Source: Candidatus Xiphinematobacter sp. (GTDB lineage: Bacteria; Verrucomicrobiota; Verrucomicrobiia; Chthoniobacterales; Xiphinematobacteraceae). From it: a stretch of 64,000 bases of DNA. Numbering within the stretch: the stretch's first letter is position 1; each line of letters begins with the position of its first letter. The position numbers and the translations under genes were made by a program. Positions 10,273 to 20,194 of this stretch are shown piece after piece. The notes under the pieces are model-generated. The model saw nothing but the letters and a program-made list of their open reading frames with translations, searched no databases and was not told where the DNA came from. Where the stretch lies: NCBI GenBank assembly GCA_016766635.1, contig CP068473.1:306673-370672 (forward strand), read 5' to 3'.

Positions 10273-10595
10273 AAATTTTGATGGAGACTAAAGCCAAGGA
10301 TGGAAGTTTGAGAAGATAGAGATGTGCGATCGGTCATTACAGCTGTGCTCTTAAAGATTTGGATGAGGGTTAGGAGGCCTGGGTTGGGAATTCCCTTGGG
10401 TAGCAGCGGCTTGGCTGGCTCAGACTAGAACACTTCCAATGGGGAAGAAGACCGCTCGTTGCGCTTTGTGCTTTTTAGTCTAGACGACCTACTCCTCCAC
10501 CTATTGTCTTTCGTAGTTAGCTTGTCCTTGTATAGGGAGAGCAGGAGAGCAGATTAGGGGGAGGGGTTTTCAACTTAGGGAGGAGAAAAGTGGTC
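10273..10595. other. Gene-free stretch between thiL and rpiB
   Basis: This stretch of about 320 bp is purine-rich and has no open frame with coding character on either strand. A short hairpin (CTTCC / GGAAG) sits near 10434-10447. I recognise no RNA gene, and it is probably decayed sequence. Confidence 0.6.
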
Positions 10596-11486
10596 TTAGA
10601 TATGCCGCTTCAAGAAGTGGTCATATCCCGTAGGTAGGGGGGTGTTTTCGTCATTTTCGGAGCGAGCTTTCATGTGCCCTATCCTAGTAAGCCTTGTACT
10701 TGGAAAGGTGAGGTCCCACTGTCTCAAAAGACGCTTCTCCTCCACAGGGGAGATGGCAAAAAGTAGTTCGTAGTCTTCACCCTCCGAGAGGGCCCGTCGG
10801 ATAGAACAGCCTGGATTTCTCGGTAGCAATTGAGGGTTGACTTCAAAACCTGTGTGACTAGCACCGGCCATGCGGGGTAGGTCACTGCCAATTCCATCAC
10901 TTAAGTCTGTCATAGCGTGGATGGAAAAGTGAGTGGTAAGCCAGTGTGCCTCTGCTAGACGGGGAGTAAATTTTAGGTGATGTCCCCGCCGCAGAGATCC
11001 TCCTAGCTGCCCCGTTACAAAAAGAGAGTCTCCAGGCTGAGCGCCACTGCGTAAGGTAAGCTGCTGAGCTGCAACATAGCCGGTAAGTGTGATGGAAATA
11101 AAAAGGGCACCCAAAGAATGTGAAGACTCACCACCGATGATGCTAACCCCGAATTGCCCGGCAGCGCGCCCAATTCCACGATAAAGGGACTGTAACCAGC
11201 GCGTGGACAGTTGCGCAGGTATGGCAAGAGTAACTAAAGCATGCGCCGGAATTCCGCCGCAGGCGGCGACATCACTGATTGCTCGGCAAAGTGCCTTCCA
11301 TCCTACCCAAACGGCAGGGGTATCTCTCTTGAAGTGGACCCCTTCTATCACACAATCGGTCTTTAGAAGGAACAGTTTTCCTGCCCGAGGACACTTGACT
11401 ACTGCGCAATCATCCCCGATGCCAACAAGGACATCCCTTCTTTGTGGGAAAGATCGGACGAGTTTACGGATCAGGCTGTCTTCCAC
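10596..11486 (-). CDS. thiL: Thiamine-monophosphate kinase
   Basis: Phosphorylates thiamine monophosphate to thiamine diphosphate, the last step to the active cofactor. The protein is 296 residues. The conserved GIGDDCAVV block (about 22-30) and the metal- and ATP-binding LKTDCVIEGVHF stretch that follows identify ThiL, as do AISDVAACGG, IGGESS and the C-terminal GEDYELLFA. No TPP riboswitch-like sequence was seen upstream, and no other thiamine gene lies nearby, so the cell may depend on imported or separately encoded precursors. Confidence 0.94.
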   Translation of the reverse strand: MEDSLIRKLVRSFPQRRDVLVGIGDDCAVVKCPRAGKLFLLKTDCVIEGVHFKRDTPAVWVGWKALCRAISDVAACGGIPAHALVTLAIPAQLSTRWLQSLYRGIGRAAGQFGVSIIGGESSHSLGALFISITLTGYVAAQQLTLRSGAQPGDSLFVTGQLGGSLRRGHHLKFTPRLAEAHWLTTHFSIHAMTDLSDGIGSDLPRMAGASHTGFEVNPQLLPRNPGCSIRRALSEGEDYELLFAISPVEEKRLLRQWDLTFPSTRLTRIGHMKARSENDENTPLPTGYDHFLKRHI

Positions 11487-11526
11487 AAGATAACAGGAGA
11501 GAAAAACAAAAAGTATCCTTGGAGCA

Positions 11527-12228
11527 TCACAAGATTGCAGCCAAAACTCCTATGAAATTAAACAGCGAATGCATCAAAATAGGTACCAGAAGACAGCCGG
11601 TGGATTCATAGGCCCAGGATAGCCCAACTGCCAATAGAAATAGTCCTGGAAGAATGGAAGGGTGTTGGTGTATGCCGGCAAAGAGGAGTGAGGTAATAAG
11701 CGTGGCTTTTAGTGAGCCTACGTGCTGGCGGAGAACGCCGTACAAATATCCGCGGAAAATAAGCTCCTCACTAAGAGGGGCAATTGCCACAACTATGCAA
11801 GTCGAGACGAGAAGGTCAGAAAGGCTTGTGTTTTTTTCCAAAAATTGCACCAATGGCTGCTGATAGTGGGTGCTCTGTAATCTTTCTAAGAATGCCTGTA
11901 CCAAGGAAATGAGTGGGTAGAACGCAGCTAACCACAACCCCGACAACTTGATCAGTTGTGGTGCCCGAAATTTCCAAATCCCGAAAGCGCGAGCAGCCGA
12001 GATATGGCGAATAGTCAAAAAACTCAGGATAGTCGCGTCCAGCACAAGATAAAACACCCCCCCCCACTGAATGTCACTTATCTTCAGGAGGGAGTGGGCA
12101 TTTTTCGGGACTACGCTCAAGGCTAGGAAATAAACCCCAAAGACCGAACATACTACCGCATCGAGTCTCTGGTAAAGTTGTACCGCTCCTCCCTGTTGTT
12201 TATCTGAAGTCAAAGCCTTTCCCTCCAA
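11527..12228 (-). CDS. CPBP-family intramembrane metalloprotease (Abi/CAAX type)
   Basis: A membrane protein of 233 residues with about six hydrophobic segments and the three motifs of the CPBP (type II CAAX protease/Abi) family. These are SEELIFRGYLYG (EExxxR, catalytic Glu pair), LLFAGIHQ (FxxxH) and a C-terminal HSLFNF (HxxxN). These residues predict an intramembrane metalloprotease; the substrate is unknown. Its reading frame contains a run of nine G on the coding strand (12057-12065) encoding the Gly-Gly of IQWGGVF. It lies 40 bp downstream-side of thiL on the same strand and may share its transcript. Confidence 0.85.
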   Translation of the reverse strand: MEGKALTSDKQQGGAVQLYQRLDAVVCSVFGVYFLALSVVPKNAHSLLKISDIQWGGVFYLVLDATILSFLTIRHISAARAFGIWKFRAPQLIKLSGLWLAAFYPLISLVQAFLERLQSTHYQQPLVQFLEKNTSLSDLLVSTCIVVAIAPLSEELIFRGYLYGVLRQHVGSLKATLITSLLFAGIHQHPSILPGLFLLAVGLSWAYESTGCLLVPILMHSLFNFIGVLAAIL

Positions 12229-12275
12229 GAATAGCCGCCACCAGACTGATGGCGGCTATCACCACGATTGTTGCG

Positions 12276-12307
12276 AGCGTCAGCCGTGATAAGCGTCAGC
12301 CGTGATA
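12276..12307. repeat. Perfect 16-bp tandem duplication
   Basis: Two exact adjacent copies of AGCGTCAGCCGTGATA lie in the spacer between tadA and the CPBP gene. Confidence 0.95.
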
Positions 12308-12371
12308 TTTCCCTTACCTCCTTCCGAAACAATCTCCGGGTAAAGGTAACAAGAAGCAGTGTGTCACGTAA

Positions 12372-12911
12372 TTACCACTTTGAACTCCCTAGAGAGGAGA
12401 ATTTGTTAAAATTGCCACTCCCTGCCAAGGAGCATCTTTTGTAGTTCCGGCTAGAGTTGCATATCAGTCTCCTACTGGTGAAAAACTTTTTCAGAAGCCT
12501 TCTACATTCGGCTTGGCGTACTCCCGCCGCTACCTTGCAGTGATGGTTACGTCCGGGCATTTGCAGAAGATTGACTCGTCCCCCTGCGCCCCCACTGCTG
12601 GGGTCAGAACAGCCGAACACGACCTGACTTAAACGCACCTGCACCATTGCTCCTGCACACATAGGGCACGGCTCCTTCGTGACGTACAGAACACAATCCG
12701 TCAGTCGCCAATCCCCTACTATGCTCTCCGCCTGCCTGATTGCCAATATTTCTGCATGGGCCGTGGCATCCCTTAGAACCTCTACCTGATTGTGTGCGCA
12801 GGCGATCACTCTCTCCCGGCGCACAATTGCAACACCTATAGGCACCTCCCCCGACTTTAGTGCCTTTCTCGCTTGATGTAACGCTTTTCCCATAAAGTAT
12901 CGATCCGACAT
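12372..12911 (-). CDS. tadA: tRNA adenosine(34) deaminase
   Basis: Deaminates A34 to inosine in tRNA-Arg(ACG). The zinc site is complete: HAEILAI supplies the His ligand and the catalytic Glu, and PCPMCAGAM supplies the two Cys ligands. The start was set at the ATG of MSDRYFMGKAL (179 residues) because an upstream in-frame ATG adds 15 residues with no family similarity. The last 25 residues or so after the LKKFF helix are a non-conserved tail. It is divergent from rpe, about 100 bp away. Confidence 0.93.
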   Translation of the reverse strand: MSDRYFMGKALHQARKALKSGEVPIGVAIVRRERVIACAHNQVEVLRDATAHAEILAIRQAESIVGDWRLTDCVLYVTKEPCPMCAGAMVQVRLSQVVFGCSDPSSGGAGGRVNLLQMPGRNHHCKVAAGVRQAECRRLLKKFFTSRRLICNSSRNYKRCSLAGSGNFNKFSSLGSSKW

Positions 12912-13015
12912 TTGATCAACTACATTTGACAAAGGGAGAACGAGATGAACAAACATTCATCTTCCCACCACCTCCTTGGATACTTCTACCATGTACAATT
13001 TTATTGGCCACATTT

Positions 13016-13732
13016 ATGCTTCGCCTCGTGGGATTGCATTTAGACCATCAAAAATTACTCGTTACCCCATCCATCCTTGCCTGCGACTTTTTGCAACTTG
13101 GGAGAGAAGTCAGCCAAGTTGCCTCAGCGGGGGCTGATCGGATCCACTGTGATGTTATGGACGGTCATTTTGTAAAAAATATCTCCTTTGGACCCATTAT
13201 CGTTCAGGCCGTTGCACGTTCCACAAAGCTGCCCCTCGACATTCATCTCATGGTTGATTTCCCTCAGCATCACCTTCTTGGATTAATTCCTCCTTCTACC
13301 TCTTCTTTTTTTCACTCCATTATCTTTCATGTTGAGGCATCACAGTGCGTATCCGAAATGCTTCGCTCTATCCGTGACCGGCGCTGTTTAACTGGGCTGG
13401 CCCTCAATCCTGAAACACCACTTTTTGAAGTGTATCCTTTCCTCGCCAATCTGGATTTTCTTCTTATCATGACTGTACATCCTGGGTCTGGCGGCCAAGA
13501 TTTTCTCCCGGAGATGTTGGAGAAAATACGCGATGCCGCCGAGGTTCGCGCTCAGAAAGGACTGGGCTTTCGCATAGTGGTGGATGGAGGGATTGATGTG
13601 GAAACCGCTGCTAAGTGCTCCCTAGCGGGGGCTAATGTGTTTGTTTCCGGAACGGCTATTTTTGGAGCACCGGATCTTTTTTTTGCCATACGCAATATCC
13701 GGAGCTCAGTAACTAGCCGACAAAAGTGCTAG
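13016..13732 (+). CDS. rpe: Ribulose-phosphate 3-epimerase
   Basis: Converts ribulose 5-phosphate to xylulose 5-phosphate. This TIM-barrel enzyme has the family motifs PSILACDF (substrate Ser, N-terminal), HCDVMDGHFVKNISFGP (metal His and Asp), LDIHLMV, MTVHPGSGGQ and VDGGID with the second catalytic Asp. The ATG at 13016 gives 238 residues, close to the usual 220-230; an upstream start at 12926 would add an unlikely proline-rich leader. The loop after LMV is a little longer than usual (an insertion around PPSTSSFF). Confidence 0.95.
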   Translation: MLRLVGLHLDHQKLLVTPSILACDFLQLGREVSQVASAGADRIHCDVMDGHFVKNISFGPIIVQAVARSTKLPLDIHLMVDFPQHHLLGLIPPSTSSFFHSIIFHVEASQCVSEMLRSIRDRRCLTGLALNPETPLFEVYPFLANLDFLLIMTVHPGSGGQDFLPEMLEKIRDAAEVRAQKGLGFRIVVDGGIDVETAAKCSLAGANVFVSGTAIFGAPDLFFAIRNIRSSVTSRQKC

Positions 13733-14232
13733 ATGTTCCTATTGAACAAAAGAACAAAAACGCGCTGCATGAGAGGAGCAGGAGGAGCAGGAACCTCTTC
13801 TTTATTCATCGACCTTCTACCTTCCACAGTACCTTACCCGGATGCCCTTACCCGGATGCGCGTAAGTAACATCTAGCATAAATAGAAGACAGCAGGTTCT
13901 GAGGAAATTTTCCTTAGGGAGAGTTGTCGTGGTTTGTTGCAAGCCAGGAGGAAAGAAATTCCTGTTAGTCAAGGAGTATGACAGCGCCGTGTCTTAGATA
14001 GTATTGGATTGGCTAGATTAGGAGCGGGTGGCAAACATGAAAAGGGTGCCTTTGGCGGCACAGTCGGACCAGAACACGTAAAAGAAGGCTACCACAGCAC
14101 ATTTAGTTGTTCTTCTTCTTGCCTTTAGTTTCCGATTGGATTAGGGATGGAGGCCGGGCTGGTGGTGTAGTGGTGTCTGTTGCTGGCCCTGCTCGTGTTT
14201 GCCGTTGTCATGTGTGGAACATAGTATGAGTG
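13733..14232. other. Gene-free stretch upstream of the suf operon
   Basis: About 500 bp without a convincing gene, although it should hold the suf promoter. It contains a perfect 14-bp tandem duplication (13832-13859) and a purine-rich 9-bp direct repeat near 13775. On the minus strand, near 14117-14210, there is a short open frame ending in a Pro-rich then Lys-rich tail (ending ETKGKKKNN) with no start codon. It looks like the end of a lost gene. I compared the region by eye with RNase P RNA, tmRNA and SRP RNA cores and found no match. Confidence 0.5.
13832..13859. repeat. Perfect 14-bp tandem duplication
   Basis: Two exact adjacent copies of CCTTACCCGGATGC lie in the rpe-sufC spacer. Confidence 0.95.
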
Positions 14233-15006
14233 ATGAGTGCGCTGACCATTCGAGACCTCTATGCTAGTGTCGGTGACCAGGAAATTCTGAAGGGGGTGAA
14301 CTTAAGGATTCCAAGGGGGGAGGTACATGCTGTCATGGGGAAAAATGGCTCTGGAAAAAGCACACTTGCTAAGATTATTGCCGGGCATCCCAGTTACGCT
14401 GCTACCTCCGGCAGCGTTGTGCTTGATAGTAGAGACCTCCTAGGAATAGAGCCCAACGAACGTGCCTGCTTGGGGGTCTTCCTGGCTTTTCAGTACCCAG
14501 TGGAGATTCCTGGAGTCACGGTTGCCAATTTCATTCGTGCCGCTGTCCAAGCCAGGCTCCCTGAGGGTCAAGAATTAGAGGCCACCCAGTATTACTCTGC
14601 TCTTTACCAGCAGATGGACTCCCTGCAAATTCCCAGAGCATTTACCTCTCGTTCCGTGAACGAGGGGTTTTCTGGAGGAGAAAAGAAGCGCTGCGAAATT
14701 CTCCAGATGGCTATGTTGCGGCCTGCTTATGCTATATTGGATGAAACGGACAGTGGGTTGGATATTGATGCTTTAAAGGTTGTTTCTGACGGAGTGAATG
14801 CCTTGCGAGGCCCGCATGTCGGGGTACTAATCATCACTCACTACCAGCGCCTTTTAAATTACATTGTGCCAGACCGTGTCCATGTTATGGTGGGGGGCAG
14901 AGTCGCCTGTAGCGGAGGTAGGGAACTGGCTCTGCAACTGGAGGCTGAGGGCTATGATTGGCTTGCGGGGGCGAGGCCTTGTGGGAACGCTGCGGCACCC
15001 TGCTGA
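14233..15006 (+). CDS. sufC: Fe-S cluster assembly ATPase SufC
   Basis: ABC-type ATPase of the SUF scaffold that energises the SufB-SufD complex. It is 257 residues from the ATG at 14233 (a GTG lies one codon upstream). Walker A is GKNGSGKST (36-44), the SufC-specific signature reads [17 protein letters not shown], and Walker B reads [14 protein letters not shown]. The D-loop SGLDID and the ETDSG form are diagnostic for SufC. It heads sufC-sufB-sufD; 50 bp separate it from sufB. Confidence 0.96.
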   Translation: MSALTIRDLYASVGDQEILKGVNLRIPRGEVHAVMGKNGSGKSTLAKIIAGHPSYAATSGSVVLDSRDLLGIEPNERACLGVFLAFQYPVEIPGVTVANFIRAAVQARLPEGQELEATQYYSALYQQMDSLQIPRAFTSRSVNEGFSGGEKKRCEILQMAMLRPAYAILDETDSGLDIDALKVVSDGVNALRGPHVGVLIITHYQRLLNYIVPDRVHVMVGGRVACSGGRELALQLEAEGYDWLAGARPCGNAAAPC

Positions 15007-15056
15007 CTCCCTCCTATTCTCCACCCACTAAACCTAACCAGCAAGTAAACCAAGAA

Positions 15057-16469
15057 ATGAGTATCGAGGCGAAGCCACTAATTGATATCGACCGCTCCAT
15101 CGGCAATTTTAGCTACACTGTTGACTATGCCTATGATGCGGGTGTTGGTTTGAGCGAAGAAACCATCGACTACATTTCCGATGCCAAAGAGGATCCCGAC
15201 TGGGTCCGTCAGTTTAGGAAGCGATCCTACAAAAAGTTTCTGGAGAAGCCGCTCCCTACCCACTGGGCAAGCAGAGATCTGGAAAGCATCTCCTTTGATC
15301 GGATTCGGTATTATCTTGCTCAGGGGCAGCAGCCAAAGCGCTCGTGGGATGAGGTACCGGAGAAGCTGAAGCGCACTTTTGAGCGGTTGGGAATTTTAGA
15401 GCAAGAGCGCCGGTTTTTAGCTGGAGTGGAGGCTCAGTTCGACAGCGAGGCCGCCTACTCTAACATTAAACAGGCTGTTAGTGCTCAGGGAGTCATTTTT
15501 TTGGGTAGCACGGAAGGCCTCAAGCGCTATCCGCAAATCTTCAGAAAATGGTTTGGCAAAGTAATTCCAGCTGGAGACAACAAGTTCAGCGCGCTTAATG
15601 GTGCTGTTTTTAGTGGAGGGAGCTTCATTTATGTACCGCCTGGGGTAAAAGTCAAGCATCCCCTCCAAGCCTATTTTCGAATTAATGCGGAGAGTTTCGG
15701 TCAGTTTGAGCGTACGCTTATCATTGCGGACGAGGGGAGTGAGGTCATGTATATGGAGGGTTGTACAGCACCCCAGTTTGAGACTGCTACCCTTCATAGC
15801 GCAGTTGTGGAGTTGGTAGCTATGCCAAGTGCCAAAATCCAGTACGTTACCGTGCAAAACTGGAGCTCCAATGTTTTTAATCTTGTTACCAAGCGTGGCC
15901 TAGCGCACAGAGAGGCAGAAATTAAGTGGATTGACTGCAACATTGGTTCGCGCCTTACGATGAAGTATCCTGGCGTTATCATGAAGGGTCAAAAGGCTCG
16001 CGGAGAAGTCATTAGTATTGCCCTTGCTGGGGACGGCCAACACCAAGATACTGGTGCCAAGATGGTCCATGCCGCAAATGAAACCACTAGCAACATTGTG
16101 TCTAAATCCATTAGCCTCGGGAACGGCCGTGCTACTTACCGAGGTCTCGTTTGCATACCTAGAGGTCTGAAGGGTTGCAAGAACAACACAGAGTGTGATG
16201 CTCTCCTGGTTAATTCGAAGAGCCGTACGGACACCTATCCAGCCATTACTGTCCGTGGACAAGGTAATGCCTGCCAGCACGAGGCCAGTGTTAGCCAAGT
16301 TAGCGCCGAGCAGATCTTCTACATGCAGCAGCGTGGACTAAGTGAAGGCGAGGCAATGAGTCTTGCTGTGAACGGCTTTGTCAACGATTTAGTTCGTCAG
16401 TTCCCCATAGAGTATTCTGTTGAGTTGAAGCGCCTCATCGAGCTCGAGATGGCCGACTCCGTGGGTTAA
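15057..16469 (+). CDS. sufB: Fe-S cluster scaffold protein SufB
   Basis: Scaffold on which new iron-sulphur clusters are built, acting with SufC and SufD. The protein is 470 residues from the ATG at 15057, the normal length for a bacterial SufB. The core shows [19 protein letters not shown], the MEGCTAP stretch and, near the C terminus, [12 protein letters not shown] with the conserved Cys region and RTDTYPAI. An upstream in-frame start at 14958 would overlap the end of sufC and is rejected. No strong Shine-Dalgarno sequence precedes the chosen start. Confidence 0.96.
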   Translation: MSIEAKPLIDIDRSIGNFSYTVDYAYDAGVGLSEETIDYISDAKEDPDWVRQFRKRSYKKFLEKPLPTHWASRDLESISFDRIRYYLAQGQQPKRSWDEVPEKLKRTFERLGILEQERRFLAGVEAQFDSEAAYSNIKQAVSAQGVIFLGSTEGLKRYPQIFRKWFGKVIPAGDNKFSALNGAVFSGGSFIYVPPGVKVKHPLQAYFRINAESFGQFERTLIIADEGSEVMYMEGCTAPQFETATLHSAVVELVAMPSAKIQYVTVQNWSSNVFNLVTKRGLAHREAEIKWIDCNIGSRLTMKYPGVIMKGQKARGEVISIALAGDGQHQDTGAKMVHAANETTSNIVSKSISLGNGRATYRGLVCIPRGLKGCKNNTECDALLVNSKSRTDTYPAITVRGQGNACQHEASVSQVSAEQIFYMQQRGLSEGEAMSLAVNGFVNDLVRQFPIEYSVELKRLIELEMADSVG

Positions 16470-16488
16470 TAAAGGGATATAAAGGGAT
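16469..16488. repeat. Perfect 10-bp tandem duplication after sufB
   Basis: Two exact copies of ATAAAGGGAT begin on the last base of the sufB stop codon. Confidence 0.9.
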
Positions 16489-16533
16489 AGGGAATGTTTT
16501 TTTAAAGGTGGAGAGGAGCGGCCGTACTTTTTT

Positions 16534-17826
16534 ATGATATCACAACAGCCTTCTTCCGCCTCAGAATTTCGGGAAGAGAATTCCTGGCCGACGTGGTTTC
16601 GCTTGGTACAGCGCCAAGCATGGGAGGAGTTTCTCGCTACACCTCCTCCTTCTGCGTTACAGGAAGCATGGAGGTTTTCAAACACGCGGGCCTTAGAGCT
16701 CCCCGAGCTTCACCGTAGAGCGGACGCTAACCACAGGAAGGATGCCCCTTCCTTTCTCCTGGAGCACAGCATTGGACTTACCCCTGAGACGCCGTGCCTC
16801 GTCTTTGCTAATCACACACCAATTATACAGAAAACGCAGAGACTTTCCCCCCTTGGGTTAGTAATGTTGCCTCTTCAATCTGCTATCCACACTCATGAAG
16901 AGTTAATTCGAAGATACTTCATGAGACAAGCAGCAAAATTGGGGTCACACAAGTACGCAATGTGGCATAAGGCCTGTTTACGCAATGGAGTGTTAATTTA
17001 CGTCCCACCAGACACCAATGTCGAAATTCCAGTGGAAATTTTTTCTTGGCTAAACGGAAAAGGAATTGCTCTTGCTCCACACACCTTGATTGTTTGTGGA
17101 GAAAACAGTTGCATCACTGTACTGGAACACTTCCGCTCAGTTTCTCCCGAGGATGGAGGGTTTGTCTGTGGCATTAGTGATGTTTACCTCGCGGCAGGGG
17201 CTCGTGTCACATATGCTGCTCTCCAGGAGTGGAGCACCTTTACGTGTGCCTTGCACCTCAATTCTACACTGGTGTCTCAGAATGCAAGGGCGACTGTTTT
17301 TCAAGCGAACTTTGGAGCGGGATTCCTCCGTTCCGAGAGCTTTAGCCAGCTGACCGGAAGTAAGGCCCGTAGTCTCATGCTTTCACTGACGTCGGCTTCT
17401 GGAACCCAAGAAATTGATCAACGCACTCTCCAGGACCATGTTGCCCCAGATACCTCCAGCGACCTCCTCTATCATAATACACTCGATGATTCGGCACGTG
17501 CTATCTTTTCTGGTCTTATTCGAGTAGAACCGCACGCTCAGAAAACAGACGCTTATCAAAAGGTGCGTAACCTCCTCCTCAGTGATTCTGCGGAGGCAAA
17601 TTCTATGCCAGGCTTAGAAATTCTGGCAGATAACGTCCGCTGTACCCATGGAGCGACTTCAGGGCAAATCAACGAAGAGGAACTCTTTTACATGAAGACA
17701 CGAGGCATTCCTGCAAGAGTGGGTCGCCGACTCATTGCTAAGGGGTTTCTTGCTTCTGTGTTAGAACGCTTAGAAGATGAAGCGCTTCGCGCATGTTTTC
17801 TAAACCGTTTGTACGATAAGGAATGA
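16534..17826 (+). CDS. sufD: Fe-S cluster assembly protein SufD
   Basis: Partner of SufB in the SufBC2D complex, helping iron entry. The 430-residue protein matches SufD by its N-terminal AWEEF...LPSALQEAWRFSNT-like region, the middle YVPPDTNVEIPVEIF strand block shared with SufB, and the C-terminal half with HATSGQINEEELFYMKTRGI, where GATSGQ is the usual SufD form. The N-terminal third is poorly conserved, as expected. It starts 64 bp after sufB. No sufS, sufE or sufU follows; the next gene is on the opposite strand. Confidence 0.93.
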   Translation: MISQQPSSASEFREENSWPTWFRLVQRQAWEEFLATPPPSALQEAWRFSNTRALELPELHRRADANHRKDAPSFLLEHSIGLTPETPCLVFANHTPIIQKTQRLSPLGLVMLPLQSAIHTHEELIRRYFMRQAAKLGSHKYAMWHKACLRNGVLIYVPPDTNVEIPVEIFSWLNGKGIALAPHTLIVCGENSCITVLEHFRSVSPEDGGFVCGISDVYLAAGARVTYAALQEWSTFTCALHLNSTLVSQNARATVFQANFGAGFLRSESFSQLTGSKARSLMLSLTSASGTQEIDQRTLQDHVAPDTSSDLLYHNTLDDSARAIFSGLIRVEPHAQKTDAYQKVRNLLLSDSAEANSMPGLEILADNVRCTHGATSGQINEEELFYMKTRGIPARVGRRLIAKGFLASVLERLEDEALRACFLNRLYDKE

Positions 17827-18003
17827 GATATAGGAAGTTCGCACCCCCCTTTAATCAATAAGTCCACGATGAGAGTCCGGCTGTTAAAAAAGAAGAAGAA
17901 GAACCACGTAGGCTGGTTGGGATGGCTGTGTCGGCATCGACCATGGCTTGGAGGTGGCTTAAGAAATCCGAGGCCAAAAAATCCAACGCGTCGTTCTATT
18001 ATA

Positions 18004-18690
18004 TTAGGAGCTTTCTTCTCCAGAAAGGATTTCCAGCGGTAGGTGCCGTGGCTTAACGATGGAGCAAGCAGGCAACACTCCGTGCCATTGACAGCCAGGA
18101 TAGAGCACAGCATGCGGACCAATGAGAGATCCCGGGTTTAAGATGGAATGGCAGCCCACCTTCGCACAGTCACCTAGTATGGCGCCGAACTTTCTTAATC
18201 CCGTTGCGATTTTTCCATGGGGGCCTGTAACCCAAACTTCATCTGAGCTTAATTTGACATTGGAAAGGATGACCCCTGCACCCAAGTGAGCTTGATACCC
18301 CAAAATAGAGTCTCCCACGTAATTGAAATGTGGCAACCTGGCACCGTCAAAAACTAAGCAGTTCTTTAATTCGCAGGAGTTCCCTAGGATTACTCCGTTA
18401 CCGACGATTACATTTTCTCGGATGTAACATCCGTGGCGAATCTGGCAGTGCTCCCCAATCCACGCTGGTCCCTTAATCACCGCCCCGCTTTCGATAAGCG
18501 TTCCTTTTCCTACACGAGTCTTCTTTCCGATAAGCGGCTTCCCAATTAGCTTGCCTTTAACACCAGATCGAAGGTTAAGCTGAAGGTAAGTTCCTATTCT
18601 AGATAGCGCTTCCCAGACATTTTCGACTTTTTCAAAGATGGTGGCGTGCTCGGTGTGCGCTAGATCGAAGTAGTCTTCTGGACGGAACAT
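18004..18690 (-). CDS. Left-handed beta-helix protein related to GlmU C-terminal domain
   Basis: A 228-residue protein made largely of hexapeptide repeats (such as IGKKTRVGKGTLIESGAVI and IGEHCQIRHGCYIRENV), forming a left-handed parallel beta-helix. The order of repeats and the NYVGDSILGYQAHLGAGVI-type loop resemble the acetyltransferase half of GlmU, and similar stand-alone proteins in this phylum are called nucleotidyltransferase- or acyltransferase-like. The nucleotidyltransferase half is absent, so I infer an acyltransferase-like or sugar-nucleotide role without a defined substrate. The ATG at MFRPEDYF was chosen; a GTG 14 codons upstream is possible. It lies 88 bp after cysS. Confidence 0.75.
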   Translation of the reverse strand: MFRPEDYFDLAHTEHATIFEKVENVWEALSRIGTYLQLNLRSGVKGKLIGKPLIGKKTRVGKGTLIESGAVIKGPAWIGEHCQIRHGCYIRENVIVGNGVILGNSCELKNCLVFDGARLPHFNYVGDSILGYQAHLGAGVILSNVKLSSDEVWVTGPHGKIATGLRKFGAILGDCAKVGCHSILNPGSLIGPHAVLYPGCQWHGVLPACSIVKPRHLPLEILSGEESS

Positions 18691-18778
18691 AAAAATGGGT
18701 AGCTTGTTTTTTGCACACGGCCTCTTTTCCACTCAGGGCCCCCCAAGCCCTTGTTGTTGACCAAAAAATCTTAGTGAT

Positions 18779-20188
18779 TTACCAGCTTACCTCCTGGCCC
18801 TGCTTGGTGTCCTTTATATTCCACCCCAAAGCAAGAATTTCCTTGCGTAGACTATCGCTAATGTTCCACTGCCTCTTGGCACGTGCTTGTTCCCTTAAGA
18901 GAAGCAGGGAGGTCACCTTGTTAGGCAACTCCAGCTGCCGGTAATTTGGTTCCAGACAGAACACAGAATGGACCTGCTTAATCCAGTCTTCCAAAAAGGC
19001 AATGTTGGAGAATGAGAGTTTCCCCTGGTCCAAAAGTCGGTTAGAATCCCGTACGATATCGAAGACATTGCCCAGCGCAGCCGAGGTGTTTAGATCGTTG
19101 TCTAGTGCCCTCCCGAATGCTGCAGTATCCAATTGTGGAGGTACAGGTGTTGTGGACTGCAACGAAATACTGCTGATTCTGCTATGTAAACGTTGGGTCC
19201 ACTCATCCAAACGCCTTAGAGTACTTCTGGCCCCCGCAAGGCTCTCAAAGGTAAAATTCAAAGGCTCTCTGTAGCGGGTACTAGCAAGCACATACCGAAC
19301 TTCTCTTCCTGTCCATCCTTGATAGAGAAGGTCTCGCAGGGTTAAGGAATTACCTCTGGATTTGGACATTTTTTGCCCATTGACTAGAAGGTGCCGGCAA
19401 TGCATCCATAGTCTAACAAAAGGTTTTCCGGTGACACACTCTGACTGGGCGATCTCTGCCTCGTGATGAGGAAAGATGTTATCTTCCCCACCGCAGTGGA
19501 TGTCGATACTTGGTCCAAGAATGCCCGTGGCCATAGCGCTACACTCAATATGCCAACCAGGTCGTCCCACGCCCCACGGACTGTCCCAACCAACAGCATT
19601 GTCCTTCTCGTCCCACGCCTTCCAAAGGGCAAAATCTCCCATATTTTCTTTTCCATATTCGTCGCTCTTTACACGCCCGGAGGGCCTTAACTCGTCGAGA
19701 TGAAAATGCGCAAGTCGCCCATACATAGGAAATGTCGATAATCGAAAATACACGGAACCGTCCGTAGCTTGGTACGCATGGCCTCTTTTGATAAGAGTGG
19801 CAATCATCTCAATCATACGTCCAATATGGACAGGTGCACTTGCCTCTGGATAAAATTCGGCTCTCCTTATCCGGAGCGTGTTTAGGTCCTGGAAAAACGC
19901 CTCTTTAAAGGGTCGGGTAAAATCTGCAAGAGAGGTGCCTGCCTCGTGGCATGCACGAATAGTTTTGTCCTCTACATCCGTTAGATTCATCACGCGTCGC
20001 ACGTTAAACCCACGAAACTCTAGGTGGCGCTGTAGCAGGTCTTCAAAAACATAGGCGCGAAAGTTCCCGATGTGAGCCAGGTCATATACCGTCGGACCAC
20101 AAGTATAGAGCAGAACGGTCTTTCCCTTGGGATCCAGGGGGGAGAACTCCTCCACCCTACGGGTGAGAGTGTTGAAGAAAGCCAGCAT
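18779..20188 (-). CDS. cysS: Cysteinyl-tRNA synthetase
   Basis: Charges tRNA-Cys with cysteine. The class I enzyme is 469 residues. YTCGPTVYD supplies the first zinc ligand (Cys30), AHIGNF (38-43) is the HIGH motif, GWHIECSAM and HHEAEIAQSE provide the remaining zinc ligands, and KMSKSRGN is the KMSKS loop. It starts 6 bp after the ispF stop and is probably co-transcribed with suhB and ispF. Confidence 0.97.
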   Translation of the reverse strand: MLAFFNTLTRRVEEFSPLDPKGKTVLLYTCGPTVYDLAHIGNFRAYVFEDLLQRHLEFRGFNVRRVMNLTDVEDKTIRACHEAGTSLADFTRPFKEAFFQDLNTLRIRRAEFYPEASAPVHIGRMIEMIATLIKRGHAYQATDGSVYFRLSTFPMYGRLAHFHLDELRPSGRVKSDEYGKENMGDFALWKAWDEKDNAVGWDSPWGVGRPGWHIECSAMATGILGPSIDIHCGGEDNIFPHHEAEIAQSECVTGKPFVRLWMHCRHLLVNGQKMSKSRGNSLTLRDLLYQGWTGREVRYVLASTRYREPLNFTFESLAGARSTLRRLDEWTQRLHSRISSISLQSTTPVPPQLDTAAFGRALDNDLNTSAALGNVFDIVRDSNRLLDQGKLSFSNIAFLEDWIKQVHSVFCLEPNYRQLELPNKVTSLLLLREQARAKRQWNISDSLRKEILALGWNIKDTKQGQEVSW

Positions 20189-20194
20189 TATATG

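Noticed and set aside
13733-14232. Possible structured RNA (RNase P, tmRNA or SRP RNA) upstream of sufC
   Set aside because: GGTG and GGAAA-like fragments occur, but the conserved cores of these RNAs could not be assembled by eye; a covariance-model search would settle it.
17869-18042. 57-residue basic frame after sufD
   Set aside because: Lys-rich start suggested a ribosomal protein, but the rest matches none and its end is antisense to the beta-helix gene.
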